DNA of 64,000 nucleotides, from the NCBI GenBank assembly GCA_036496605.1, contig DASXKV010000051.1:62001-126000 (forward strand). The letters run 5' to 3'. This DNA comes from Gemmatimonadaceae bacterium (lineage in GTDB: Bacteria; Gemmatimonadota; Gemmatimonadetes; Gemmatimonadales; Gemmatimonadaceae). Both the position numbers and the translations under genes were made by a program. Below are positions 52,167 through 60,839 of this stretch, one piece after another. Numbering within the stretch: position 1 is the first letter of the stretch; every line of letters starts with the position of its first letter. The notes below the pieces were generated by a model. That model was not told the origin of the DNA, made no database searches, and saw only the letters and a program-made list of their open reading frames with translations.

Positions 52167-52179
52167 GGGGCTAGCCCCT
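52166..52179. repeat. 14-bp palindrome between hslV and hslU
   Basis: AGGGGCTAGCCCCT is a perfect palindrome that begins at the last base of the hslV stop and ends seven bases before ATG of hslU. It shares GGGGCTAG with the 6.6 and 37.5 kb elements. It could fold in mRNA and moderate the HslU:HslV ratio. Confidence 0.6.
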
Positions 52180-52185
52180 TCTTTC

Positions 52186-53658
52186 ATGCCATCTAACCGC
52201 ACCGAACAAACTCTCGCTCGACTCGCCGATCTGACGCCGAAGCAGATCGCTTCGGAGCTCGATCGGTACATCGTTGGGCAGGGCGACGCGAAGAAAGCGG
52301 TCGCGATCGCCCTGCGCAATCGGTGGCGCCGGCAACGAGCGCCCGAGTCCATCCGCGAGGAGATCAGCCCGAACAACATCATCCTCATCGGCCCAACCGG
52401 GGTTGGAAAGACCGAGATCGCGCGTCGCCTCGCCAAGCTCGCGGGTGCGCCATTCATCAAGGTCGAGGCGTCGAAGTTCACCGAGGTTGGCTACGTGGGT
52501 CGCGACGTCGAAGGGATGGTGCGCGACCTCGTCGAGAGCGCCATCGACATGGTGCGCGGCGAACGCGAAGGTGAAGTCGAGGATCTGGCGAACGAGCGCG
52601 TCGACGAGCGACTCCTCGACCTGCTGCTTCCGCCGCCACCGAAGACGGTCGACGGCAGCGCACGCAAGGAGGTCACCGAGTCGAACGGGGGCGAGGAGAC
52701 GGACACGTTAGGCGTATTCGTCGTGTCGGGGAGTGGCGCGGTCACGAAGGAGCGCACGGATCCGGCAACGGAGCGATATCAGCGGACGCGCGAGAAGCTC
52801 CGCCAGCTGCTCCGCGATGGACAGCTGGAGACGCGCGAGGTCGAGGTCGAAGTGCCGGCGACGGCGCCCATGTTCGACATGTTCGCGTCTCAGGGTGCTC
52901 CCGAGGGCATGGAGAACTTCACCGAGATGCTGCAGGGCATGCTCCCGAAGCGCACGAAGAAGCGCACCGTGAAGGTGAGCGAGGCGCGCCGCGTGTTGTT
53001 CGAGCAGGAGCTCGAGAGGTTGATCGATCTGGAGGATGTCACCTCCGACGCCCTCGAACGGGTCGAGAAGTTAGGCATCATCTTCCTCGACGAGATCGAT
53101 AAGATTGCCGGCGAGCGGTCGCAAATGGGCGGACCCGACGTTTCACGCGAGGGTGTGCAACGCGACTTGTTGCCGATCGTGGAGGGCTCCAACGTCCAGA
53201 CGAAATACGGGATGGTAAAGACCGATCACGTCCTCTTCATTGCTGCCGGGGCGTTTCACGTGTCGAAGCCGAGCGATCTCATTCCAGAGCTGCAGGGACG
53301 ATTCCCGATTCGCGTCGAGCTGAAGCCACTCACCGAGAAAGACTTCGTCCGCATCATGACGGAGCCGGAGAATGCACTCACGAAGCAATACGCGGCGCTC
53401 GTCGCCGCGGATGGTGCGTCACTCGACTTCACCGACGAAGGCATTCGCGAGATCGCGCGTATAGCAGCGCAGGTGAACGAGCGGATGGAGAACATCGGCG
53501 CTCGTCGTCTGCACACCGTCATGACGACGTTGCTCGAAGAAGTCCTCTACGAGCTCCCTGACGGCACGGCGGCCCGTATCGTCGTCGATCCGGCAATGGT
53601 GCGTGAGCGGCTCAAAACGATTGCCGAAGACGAGGATCTGCGCAAATGGATTCTCTGA
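52186..53658 (+). CDS. hslU: ATP-dependent protease ATPase subunit HslU
   Basis: This 490-residue AAA+ unfoldase has Walker A GPTGVGKTE at residues 69-77, Walker B IIFLDEIDKI, the pore loop region FTEVGYVGRDVEGM, and the C-terminal RRLHTVMTTLLEEVLYELPD and KWIL that docks into HslV. The inserted I domain (about residues 115-260) is somewhat longer than in E. coli and acidic. It unfolds substrates and feeds HslV. A perfect hairpin follows the stop. Confidence 0.96.
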   Translation: MPSNRTEQTLARLADLTPKQIASELDRYIVGQGDAKKAVAIALRNRWRRQRAPESIREEISPNNIILIGPTGVGKTEIARRLAKLAGAPFIKVEASKFTEVGYVGRDVEGMVRDLVESAIDMVRGEREGEVEDLANERVDERLLDLLLPPPPKTVDGSARKEVTESNGGEETDTLGVFVVSGSGAVTKERTDPATERYQRTREKLRQLLRDGQLETREVEVEVPATAPMFDMFASQGAPEGMENFTEMLQGMLPKRTKKRTVKVSEARRVLFEQELERLIDLEDVTSDALERVEKLGIIFLDEIDKIAGERSQMGGPDVSREGVQRDLLPIVEGSNVQTKYGMVKTDHVLFIAAGAFHVSKPSDLIPELQGRFPIRVELKPLTEKDFVRIMTEPENALTKQYAALVAADGASLDFTDEGIREIARIAAQVNERMENIGARRLHTVMTTLLEEVLYELPDGTAARIVVDPAMVRERLKTIAEDEDLRKWIL

Positions 53659-53702
53659 GCGCCTCCGACCACTCGGGTAATAAGCGAGTTGATATATAGA
53701 AT

Positions 53703-53740
53703 ACCAAACGGCTCGGCGAGTTCTCGCCGAGCCGTTTGGT
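53703..53740. terminator. Perfect 18-bp hairpin after hslU
   Basis: ACCAAACGGCTCGGCGAG (53703-53720) pairs with its complement at 53723-53740, loop TT. It lies 44 bases after the hslU stop, follows a short A/T-rich stretch (GATATATAGA) and has no T-run. It probably ends the trmFO-hslU transcript and, on the other strand, the small gene below. Confidence 0.8.
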
Positions 53741-53804
53741 CGCAGCGGGCGGCCCCTCAACCGCCACGCTGCCTGTCCCTCCCTCGATCCACTTCCTCCA
53801 CTTG

Positions 53805-54011
53805 CTACAGCAGTTTCAGCATTGGCCGCGTCGACCGGCGTCGCACCGCGCTCGCGCGCAGGCGGGCCGAAGCCGCGGCAAAGATTCTCGCAGACGCCCG
53901 AAGCGAGGTCGTCGCTTCGGCAAGGCGGTCGCCGCTCGCGCCTAACGCGCGCAGCTGTGCCTCGAGGTCGGCGAACGCATTCGCCGAGCGTTTGGTTCGA
54001 AGTGTGAACAT
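53805..54011 (-). CDS. Small Ala/Arg-rich helical protein
   Basis: This 68-residue ORF begins at ATG 54011 directly behind a very strong ribosome-binding site (GGAGGAGGTCACG then ATG). The product (MFTLRTKRSANAFADLEAQL, LGASGDRLAEATTSLRASAR, then a basic tail) is predicted to be mostly helical, possibly coiled coil, and basic at the end. Its stop faces the hslU hairpin. Two in-frame ATGs lie further upstream. No family is recognised; the ribosome-binding site is the main evidence. Confidence 0.5.
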   Translation of the reverse strand: MFTLRTKRSANAFADLEAQLRALGASGDRLAEATTSLRASARIFAAASARLRASAVRRRSTRPMLKLL

Positions 54012-54483
54012 CGTGACCTCCTCCCGCGTCATCGCGGTGAGTCGAGTAAAAACGCGAAAGGCATCTCGCGTGAGCCGGGAACGTCGCCGCTCAGCGTGGA
54101 TGCCTAGGAGGTCCTGGCGCGCTCGTGCGGTCGATCTCGCGATCGGACCGGCCATGCGCGGCTCGGTTCACCTTCGGCAACCGGACGACGTCGTCGGGCA
54201 TTTCACCCTTCGACGCTCCTGGCTTTGCGGCCCCGCCTCGCGACGGGTGTGCTAGTATCGAGTGAGATGGTCTTTCAGTTTGGCCTCGTATAAAGCAACG
54301 CGCGGGCCGGGCGGCGGGCTGTTGGTAATCCGTTGATGCGGGCCCGCTTCTGCGGTGCCGTCCAGGAACGTTACAGCCATTGCTGCTTGCAGACTGCCTG
54401 ACCTCTTGGATGTTGCGAGAGTCGCTAGCTTAACCGCTTCCGCGGCTCGCTCGCTCCCATTCCTCTCGCATTTGCAACTCGAA
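54012..54483. other. Intergenic region before argF
   Basis: About 470 bases without a supported gene. The argF frame is open from 54355, but the extra translation has no OTCase similarity. Around 54241-54300 the sequence is less GC-rich (GCTAGTATCG; CTCGTATAAAGC) and could hold the argF promoter. I found no ARG box or T-box-like leader. Confidence 0.4.
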
Positions 54484-55395
<912 letters not shown>

Positions 55396-55408
55396 ACCGC
55401 TCGATCGG

Positions 55409-57136
55409 TCAGTCGATGTTGATCGCGAATCGATCGGCACGTCCATACAGGGCGAGCGCGGCATCGGCCCAGACCTGGTGAGCGTGTACGATCCCCGCGT
55501 TCTCGTACACGAGCCCAATCCGCGCGAGTTCGCCAAGTGCGGTCGTGAGCTCGGCGCGGTTCAGGGGTGCCACATCCGCCAACGATCGCGCGGTGGCGCT
55601 CCCGCCTAACGATGCAAGGAGACGCAGGACGTCGAGGGGAGCAGCGGCCAGGCGCGCGATCCAGTCGTCGACGATTCGGGCCGTCGAGCGCGGAAGCTCG
55701 TCGACCGAGCGCGCGAACGCACAGAGCAGCGCTGGGTGTCCGCCCACGCGCGCAAAAATGTCATCGAAATCTAGGAGACAGCATCCCCGTCGCCTGCCGT
55801 CGACGAGCAGTGCGGCCTCCGTGCGGTGCAGGCAGCCGATCGCAACACGATGAAGGAGACTGGCTTCGGGAAGCGTCAGGAGCTCTGCTTCGCGCAGTGC
55901 CCGATAACCGAGCAGCCAGTGGACGCGGTGATCGGTGCTCCAGCGAAACATGGCGCGCCAAAACGGCCAGATCGCGCCGTCGACGACATGCATGTCGTCG
56001 ATCAGAATCATCAACGGTCCTTCCTCGGCGATTGCCTCGAGCAACTCGATGAGCAGGTCATAAAGTACGTCGGGGGATAGCGATTCAGCTGGCAAGCCGT
56101 TAGGCGACTTCGGTGTCGCGAGCCGTTGCAGAGCCGCGAAGGCCTCTGGTACACATCCGGCAGCGCCGGGCTCATCGAGCAGCCGCGCGATCAGCTCGAC
56201 GACGAGCGAGAACGGTCGGAGCGCGTGGACTGCTTGCGCGCCGACGCGAACGACGCGAACCGACTCGATCATGCGCACGCGTTCGACCTCGCGGAGCAGG
56301 CGTGTCTTTCCTATGCCGGCCGGGCCCCAGAGAACGATCGCGCCACCAAGTCCCTCGCGCGCCATCGAGACAGCGGACCAGATCCGGCGCAGCACGTCGT
56401 CGCGGCCGATCAATACCGAGCAGTCGACGTCCTTAGCCGGCGAACCACTCGCTCGTGCCTCGACGATTCGCTGCCGCAAGATCGTCGCCGGCATACTCTG
56501 CTCGTTCGCGCCGAGAAGTCCGGCGAATTCGTCGAGCGTCCGAAGCGCCGCAGCCTCATCGCTCGTTATGCATTGTGCTTCGGCCAGGCTGAGCCAGGCG
56601 TCCTCGCTCGCGTCATCGAATACCAGTGCGAGGCGAGCCAATCGCTCGACGAGAGCCCAGTCTCCTTCCGCCCTGGCAACGCCGATGGCGGTGCGCAACC
56701 AGCGCATCACCGTCGCCGTGATCACGTCGCGTACGTCATCGATGCGGTCGGCAAGTAGGGATGACGCGGTGAGGTAAAGATTCGGCAAAACAGCGCCGAT
56801 GATGGGGACGTCTGCCCGCACGTCCGCGACAGACCGTGGACTCTTCGTGAGGCGCCGATAGTCGACGGCAATTTCCTCCAGCACCACCGTGACCTCGGAG
56901 CATACGAGGGGAACGCCCAGCCGCCTCAGACGGTGAAGCAGCGACCGGAAGCGGTGATTTCGATCGCGGTCGCCGACATCGGGCCAGAGCAGGGACGCCA
57001 GCTCGCGACGCGTCAACGGCGCGGGGCTGCTGGTCGCGAGCAGGAAGACCAAAGCGAATGCAATCGGCTGCTCCGGACCAATTCGCTCGTCGCCAACATG
57101 AATCTCGCTCGCGCCGAGCGTGCGAAGCTGTAGCAT
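55409..57136 (-). CDS. BTAD/SARP-type transcriptional regulator with AAA ATPase domain
   Basis: This 575-residue protein starts at ATG 57136 (the longer frame is low-complexity). Residues 1-100 look like an OmpR/SARP-type winged helix (LQLRTLGASEIHVGDERIGP; LTRRELASLLWPDVGDRDR), then a helical BTAD-like domain to about 230, then a STAND/AAA module with Walker A LWGPAGIGKTRLL and Walker B LMILIDDMHVVD. The C-terminal TPR part of large AfsR proteins is missing, so it is short for the class. It is divergent from the sialidase-fold gene, 103 bases away, and probably controls the exported-protein genes to the right. Confidence 0.82.
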   Translation of the reverse strand: MLQLRTLGASEIHVGDERIGPEQPIAFALVFLLATSSPAPLTRRELASLLWPDVGDRDRNHRFRSLLHRLRRLGVPLVCSEVTVVLEEIAVDYRRLTKSPRSVADVRADVPIIGAVLPNLYLTASSLLADRIDDVRDVITATVMRWLRTAIGVARAEGDWALVERLARLALVFDDASEDAWLSLAEAQCITSDEAAALRTLDEFAGLLGANEQSMPATILRQRIVEARASGSPAKDVDCSVLIGRDDVLRRIWSAVSMAREGLGGAIVLWGPAGIGKTRLLREVERVRMIESVRVVRVGAQAVHALRPFSLVVELIARLLDEPGAAGCVPEAFAALQRLATPKSPNGLPAESLSPDVLYDLLIELLEAIAEEGPLMILIDDMHVVDGAIWPFWRAMFRWSTDHRVHWLLGYRALREAELLTLPEASLLHRVAIGCLHRTEAALLVDGRRRGCCLLDFDDIFARVGGHPALLCAFARSVDELPRSTARIVDDWIARLAAAPLDVLRLLASLGGSATARSLADVAPLNRAELTTALGELARIGLVYENAGIVHAHQVWADAALALYGRADRFAINID

Positions 57137-57239
57137 GGGAGCCAGCTGGTGAAGTGACGCATCACGCCGGATGAGGTGTCGGGCGCCTGACGGGACTCGA
57201 TAACGTCGGCCGCATGACGCAACACCATCGGAGCGGCGA

Positions 57240-58556
57240 ATGACGGTGCGGAACGTTGCGGCGCTGAGCGCGCTCGCTTCACTGGTCGCCAGTGCGTGCA
57301 TCGCCGTGGGGCAGAGAGTGGAGGACACGGCCACTTCGTGCGTTGGCGAACGGTGGCTGTCTCCACATGAGCTGCGGACGCCTGACGGCTTCACAGTCTT
57401 CGTGGCGCATCCGTCGATCACACGGGTGCGCGGCGACGTATTCATCGCGGGCTGGCCGATCGAAACCTTCGACTCGCTCGGTGCGCGCGTCTGGCCATTA
57501 ACGTCCGGCAAGCGGCAACCGTCCCTCAAGCCCGAGGAATACCCGGCGGGAGTCAGGATCGGGAAAGACCGCGGAGTGCAACTCGTGCCGTGGCCGGCTG
57601 ATCTCGCATCGGGTCCTTGGATGCCAGTGGCGACGAGCGATGCCGACGGTTACGCACACGTCGTATGGGGAAGCCGCGACAGTGTGGAGATGTCGTCGCT
57701 CTTCATGGTGCGCAGCCTCTGGTATTCACGATTCGACGGGGCAACGCTGGGCCCTCCCGCGCGCCTTCTCACGACTGAAGGGTTGATCCGATGGACTACG
57801 GCGCAGGCTTCGCCGATCGTGGCTCGCGATCGTTCACTGCACCTGATGGTTGGAATCCAGGGCGAGGAACTGCGATACGTTCGCTTCGACGGTGGCGCGT
57901 GGACGGTCCGTCGTGTGGGAATCGACCCGCTTTACGTGGGCTATCCGCGACTCGCCGTGCTCAGCACGGGGCGCGTCGTGCTCCTCATCCAGGGCAATAT
58001 GACGCGCCCGCCCGTTCGAGCCATCGATGGATTTTTCATAACGAGCAGCGACGACGGTGGTAGGAACTGGTCGCCACCCGCCCCGATCTCTCGTGTCGAA
58101 GACGGCCCTGACTTCGATGGTCGACTGCTGGTCGACGACAAGGATGTGGTGTACGCGTTCTGGTACCAGCAGACCGACGCGTCCGGGAAACCGGCACAGG
58201 GTGTGTCGTTAGGCGGGAGCCCGGGACGCATCTATGCGACGCAGTCGTTCGATCGAGGTGCGACGTGGCGGCGGGCGATGCCGACGTCGCTGATCGCGAA
58301 CGCGGATGAGTTGCAGGTATTGCTGCGGCCCGACCACTCGGTGTTGTCGGTCCTGGCAGATGGAGATGGCAAGCGCATGCTCGCCAGCACATGGTCAAAT
58401 GGTTGGAGCGACTTCGCGATCATCGACGCGAAGCTCAGCCCGTACAACCCAGCACTCGGAACGGACGATGCGCAGCGTCCGCTCCTCACCTGGGGCATTC
58501 GGCGCGAACCCAGCTGGGTCGGCACGATGACGACAAGCCTTGTCCCGTGTCACTGA
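57240..58556 (+). CDS. Exported sialidase-fold (BNR/Asp-box) protein
   Basis: This 438-residue protein has an N-terminal signal (ALASLVASACIAVGQ), possibly a lipobox. Two Asp-box motifs are seen: SSDDGGRNWSPPAP and SFDRGATWRRAMP, the S-x-D-x-G-x-x-W mark of six-bladed sialidase-like propellers. The catalytic Arg triad and Tyr of true sialidases could not be assigned, so enzymatic activity is doubtful. It starts right after GGCGA in a region divergent from the regulator and is followed by two more exported proteins. Confidence 0.75.
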   Translation: MTVRNVAALSALASLVASACIAVGQRVEDTATSCVGERWLSPHELRTPDGFTVFVAHPSITRVRGDVFIAGWPIETFDSLGARVWPLTSGKRQPSLKPEEYPAGVRIGKDRGVQLVPWPADLASGPWMPVATSDADGYAHVVWGSRDSVEMSSLFMVRSLWYSRFDGATLGPPARLLTTEGLIRWTTAQASPIVARDRSLHLMVGIQGEELRYVRFDGGAWTVRRVGIDPLYVGYPRLAVLSTGRVVLLIQGNMTRPPVRAIDGFFITSSDDGGRNWSPPAPISRVEDGPDFDGRLLVDDKDVVYAFWYQQTDASGKPAQGVSLGGSPGRIYATQSFDRGATWRRAMPTSLIANADELQVLLRPDHSVLSVLADGDGKRMLASTWSNGWSDFAIIDAKLSPYNPALGTDDAQRPLLTWGIRREPSWVGTMTTSLVPCH

Positions 58557-58672
58557 GCTGGGCGCGCGCCGTCGCCCCTCTCTCCTCGCACCGTTAACGC
58601 GTCCGGGGCGTTCCGCGGTCGAGGCACACCTAACGACGCGCGCGATGGCGCGCGAACAGGAGGAATCATACG

Positions 58673-59710
58673 ATGCACGAAAGATCATCGACGGCTTTCC
58701 GGGCCGCCGTCCTGCTCACGCTGGCTGTCGCGGCGTGCAACGACGCGCCACTCGCACCTCGCGGCCGAACGCCGCAACCGAAGTCGGAAGCGTCTCTGCG
58801 GCAAGGCAACACGCAGACCTTCAGTGGACGCCAGGCGGATTCGGTGATGCGGGTGTTCGACGTCGCTTGGGCACGCAGCCACCCGGAGTATCAAAACGCG
58901 CGACGCGCCTGGCGGAAGGCGAACGGAATTCCGGACAGCGCCGGCGATCCGAGGTTGACGCCCATCCCGATCACGCCTAACGCATTGCTCGCTGGCGACG
59001 AGAGCGGCACATACCGTTCGCCACCGAAAATCATCTCGCATTACGAGGCGCTGCACTTCGGTCAGGTCGACAAGTCCAGCAACGTGCCGGACGGCATCGA
59101 GGCAGAAGCCGTATTCGTCGGCGATCAGGCCGAAATCTCGGTACAGAGCGTTACCATAACGGGAAAGGATGGTAGCACGTATTCCTCGTCCGGAGAAATG
59201 GCGCAGGGTCCGGGGCAACTCATCAATTGCACCGACGCCGTCCTTGGCACCTGCGACAATCGGCGACGGCTCAATGGCGTGATGGCTCTCAATGGTGCGC
59301 CTACCTGTAGTGCCTCTGGTAGCGCCACGGTCGGCTACTATGTCTCAAATGTGAATCTGCCCGTCAGCATCGGTCTCGGCCCGGTCTCGACCGGGAGCAG
59401 CGGCAACAACGAGTCGAGCGTTGCGGCCAACGCACAGGTGACGAGTCAAGCGTCACCGTGTTCGTCAGGCGACGACGGCGGTCAACAGCCCACAGACTCC
59501 ACGAACGCCACGCCGCCGACAGGACCCGTTGGTGTTCCGTCAGGTCCGCCGCCTCCGCCGACAGGTCCGAATGCGCCGTACTATCCGCCCGTGTCTTATC
59601 CGCCGACGACCGGTGGCACCGGCACCGTCAGTTTCCACTGCGAACAGGGAGACATCTACTACTACGGTGCGCTCTTCGAGACGAGAATCACGTGTTACCC
59701 AGACCCCTGA
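58673..59710 (+). CDS. Hypothetical lipoprotein with Pro-rich C-terminal segment
   Basis: This 345-residue protein has a strong ribosome-binding site (AGGAGG), a signal ending TLAVAACND (lipobox Cys at residue 22), a helical stretch with RVFDVAWARSHPEYQNARRA, a beta-rich centre with paired Cys (NCTDAVLGTC), and a Pro/Gly/Ser linker (GPPPPPTGPN) leading to a short Cys-containing end (SFHCEQGDIYYYG). This resembles a surface-exposed stalk with small domains. No family is recognised. The next gene begins 13 bases later. Confidence 0.75.
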   Translation: MHERSSTAFRAAVLLTLAVAACNDAPLAPRGRTPQPKSEASLRQGNTQTFSGRQADSVMRVFDVAWARSHPEYQNARRAWRKANGIPDSAGDPRLTPIPITPNALLAGDESGTYRSPPKIISHYEALHFGQVDKSSNVPDGIEAEAVFVGDQAEISVQSVTITGKDGSTYSSSGEMAQGPGQLINCTDAVLGTCDNRRRLNGVMALNGAPTCSASGSATVGYYVSNVNLPVSIGLGPVSTGSSGNNESSVAANAQVTSQASPCSSGDDGGQQPTDSTNATPPTGPVGVPSGPPPPPTGPNAPYYPPVSYPPTTGGTGTVSFHCEQGDIYYYGALFETRITCYPDP

Positions 59711-59723
59711 GAGGAGATACGAG

Positions 59724-60179
59724 ATGTCTGCGAACAGAACACATTGGTCGGCGCTGATCTGGTTCCTGCTGCCGGCGCTCGCTGGAATGCCACAGCCGAT
59801 CGCGGCACAAACGAGAGAAATGACGATCGCGCTCGTGAAGGCACTGGCCGATTCCTCGGCGACGGCGACGATCATCCGGGAACCTGGTCCGACGGGACGG
59901 ACGTTGCTTCTGCTGCCCGAAGGCGCTGACGCGACCGCGCTCGCCACCGCGCTCGCCTCGCTGCACCGATCGCGAGAGATCGACGGCGAAGCGCTCGCGA
60001 ACCGGGTGGTAATCACGTTGCACGGTCGGCGCTCACCATACTCGCTGAGCGCCGACGAACAGCACCTTGCCGAGGAGTATGTTTCGCGTTTGCGAAAGCA
60101 ACAGGATGAGCAACTTGCGGGAGTTGGACCCGCGAAAACGCTCGTCGTGACGATGGCGCACGTCCACCGCAGCGGCTAG
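59724..60179 (+). CDS. Small exported protein of unknown function
   Basis: This 151-residue protein starts at ATG 59724 after GAGGAG and has a Sec signal (LIWFLLPALAGMPQPIAAQT). The mature part has alternating helix and strand (EMTIALVKALADSSATATII; GRTLLLLPEGADATALATAL; LANRVVITLHGRR) and no Cys. It probably folds as a small alpha/beta domain in the periplasm. It is the third of three exported-protein genes in a row and is followed by a hairpin. Confidence 0.72.
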   Translation: MSANRTHWSALIWFLLPALAGMPQPIAAQTREMTIALVKALADSSATATIIREPGPTGRTLLLLPEGADATALATALASLHRSREIDGEALANRVVITLHGRRSPYSLSADEQHLAEEYVSRLRKQQDEQLAGVGPAKTLVVTMAHVHRSG

Positions 60180-60193
60180 TACTGCAACCAACG

Positions 60194-60231
60194 GCGACGG
60201 GTCTGGATTCCTCGTTCAGACCCATCGTCGC
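60194..60231 (+). terminator. Hairpin after the exported-protein genes
   Basis: GCGACGGGTCTGGA (60194-60207) pairs imperfectly with TTCAGACCCATCGTCGC (60215-60231) with a two-base bulge. It is 15 bases after the stop. No T-run follows, so the call rests on position and structure. Confidence 0.6.
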
Positions 60232-60300
60232 GGCTGGCACCGCGTGCTAGCTTCGAGGCCTGCTCGGCACTGAGTACACCATTCACACGAGATCATCGAC

Positions 60301-60777
60301 ATGTTGAACGAAGGAAATCGGGCACCCGCCTTTACCGCCATCACCGACACCGGCGAGACGATCTCCTTGTCTGCGCTCCGCGGCCGTTCCGTCGTGCTGT
60401 ACTTCTATCCCAAGGACGACACGCCGGGCTGCACGGTGGAAGCATGCGAGTTTCGCGACGCGCTTCCACAATTCGAGGACCTGGATGCGATTGTGCTCGG
60501 TGTGAGTCCGGATTCCGTGAAGAAGCACCAGCGTTTCAAGACGAAGTACAAACTGCCGTTCACCCTCTTGGCCGATCCCGATCACGCAATCGCCGAGTCG
60601 TATGGTGTGTGGGGCGAGAAGATGATGTTTGGGCGAAAGTATATGGGAGTACTGCGAACCACCTTCGTCATCGACGGGGAAGGCCGCATCGCGAAAATCT
60701 TCCGCACCGTGAAGCCTGAGGGACACGCCCAGGAGGTCGAGCGAGCGCTAGCGGAATCAGCGCGCGCCACGCGTTAG
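60301..60777 (+). CDS. bcp: Thioredoxin-dependent peroxiredoxin (Bcp/PrxQ type)
   Basis: This 158-residue peroxiredoxin reduces H2O2 and organic peroxides. The active-site stretch is YFYPKDDTPGCTVEACEFRD, with the peroxidatic Cys in TPGC and the resolving Cys five residues later, as in PrxQ/Bcp. LLADPDHAIAESYGVWGEK and TFVIDGEGRIAKIF are further family marks. It lies alone between two hairpin/spacer regions; the stop is in a CGTTAGGG motif. Confidence 0.95.
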   Translation: MLNEGNRAPAFTAITDTGETISLSALRGRSVVLYFYPKDDTPGCTVEACEFRDALPQFEDLDAIVLGVSPDSVKKHQRFKTKYKLPFTLLADPDHAIAESYGVWGEKMMFGRKYMGVLRTTFVIDGEGRIAKIFRTVKPEGHAQEVERALAESARATR

Positions 60778-60839
60778 GGTGGAAACCGGGGCCGTCGCGA
60801 TCTTGTGCCTTCGGCATCCCGGCGCAATCATCGTCGACG

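Noticed and set aside
54355-54483. N-terminal extension of argF by 43 residues
   Set aside because: Not seen in ornithine carbamoyltransferases and low in family similarity; ATG 54484 gives the standard length.
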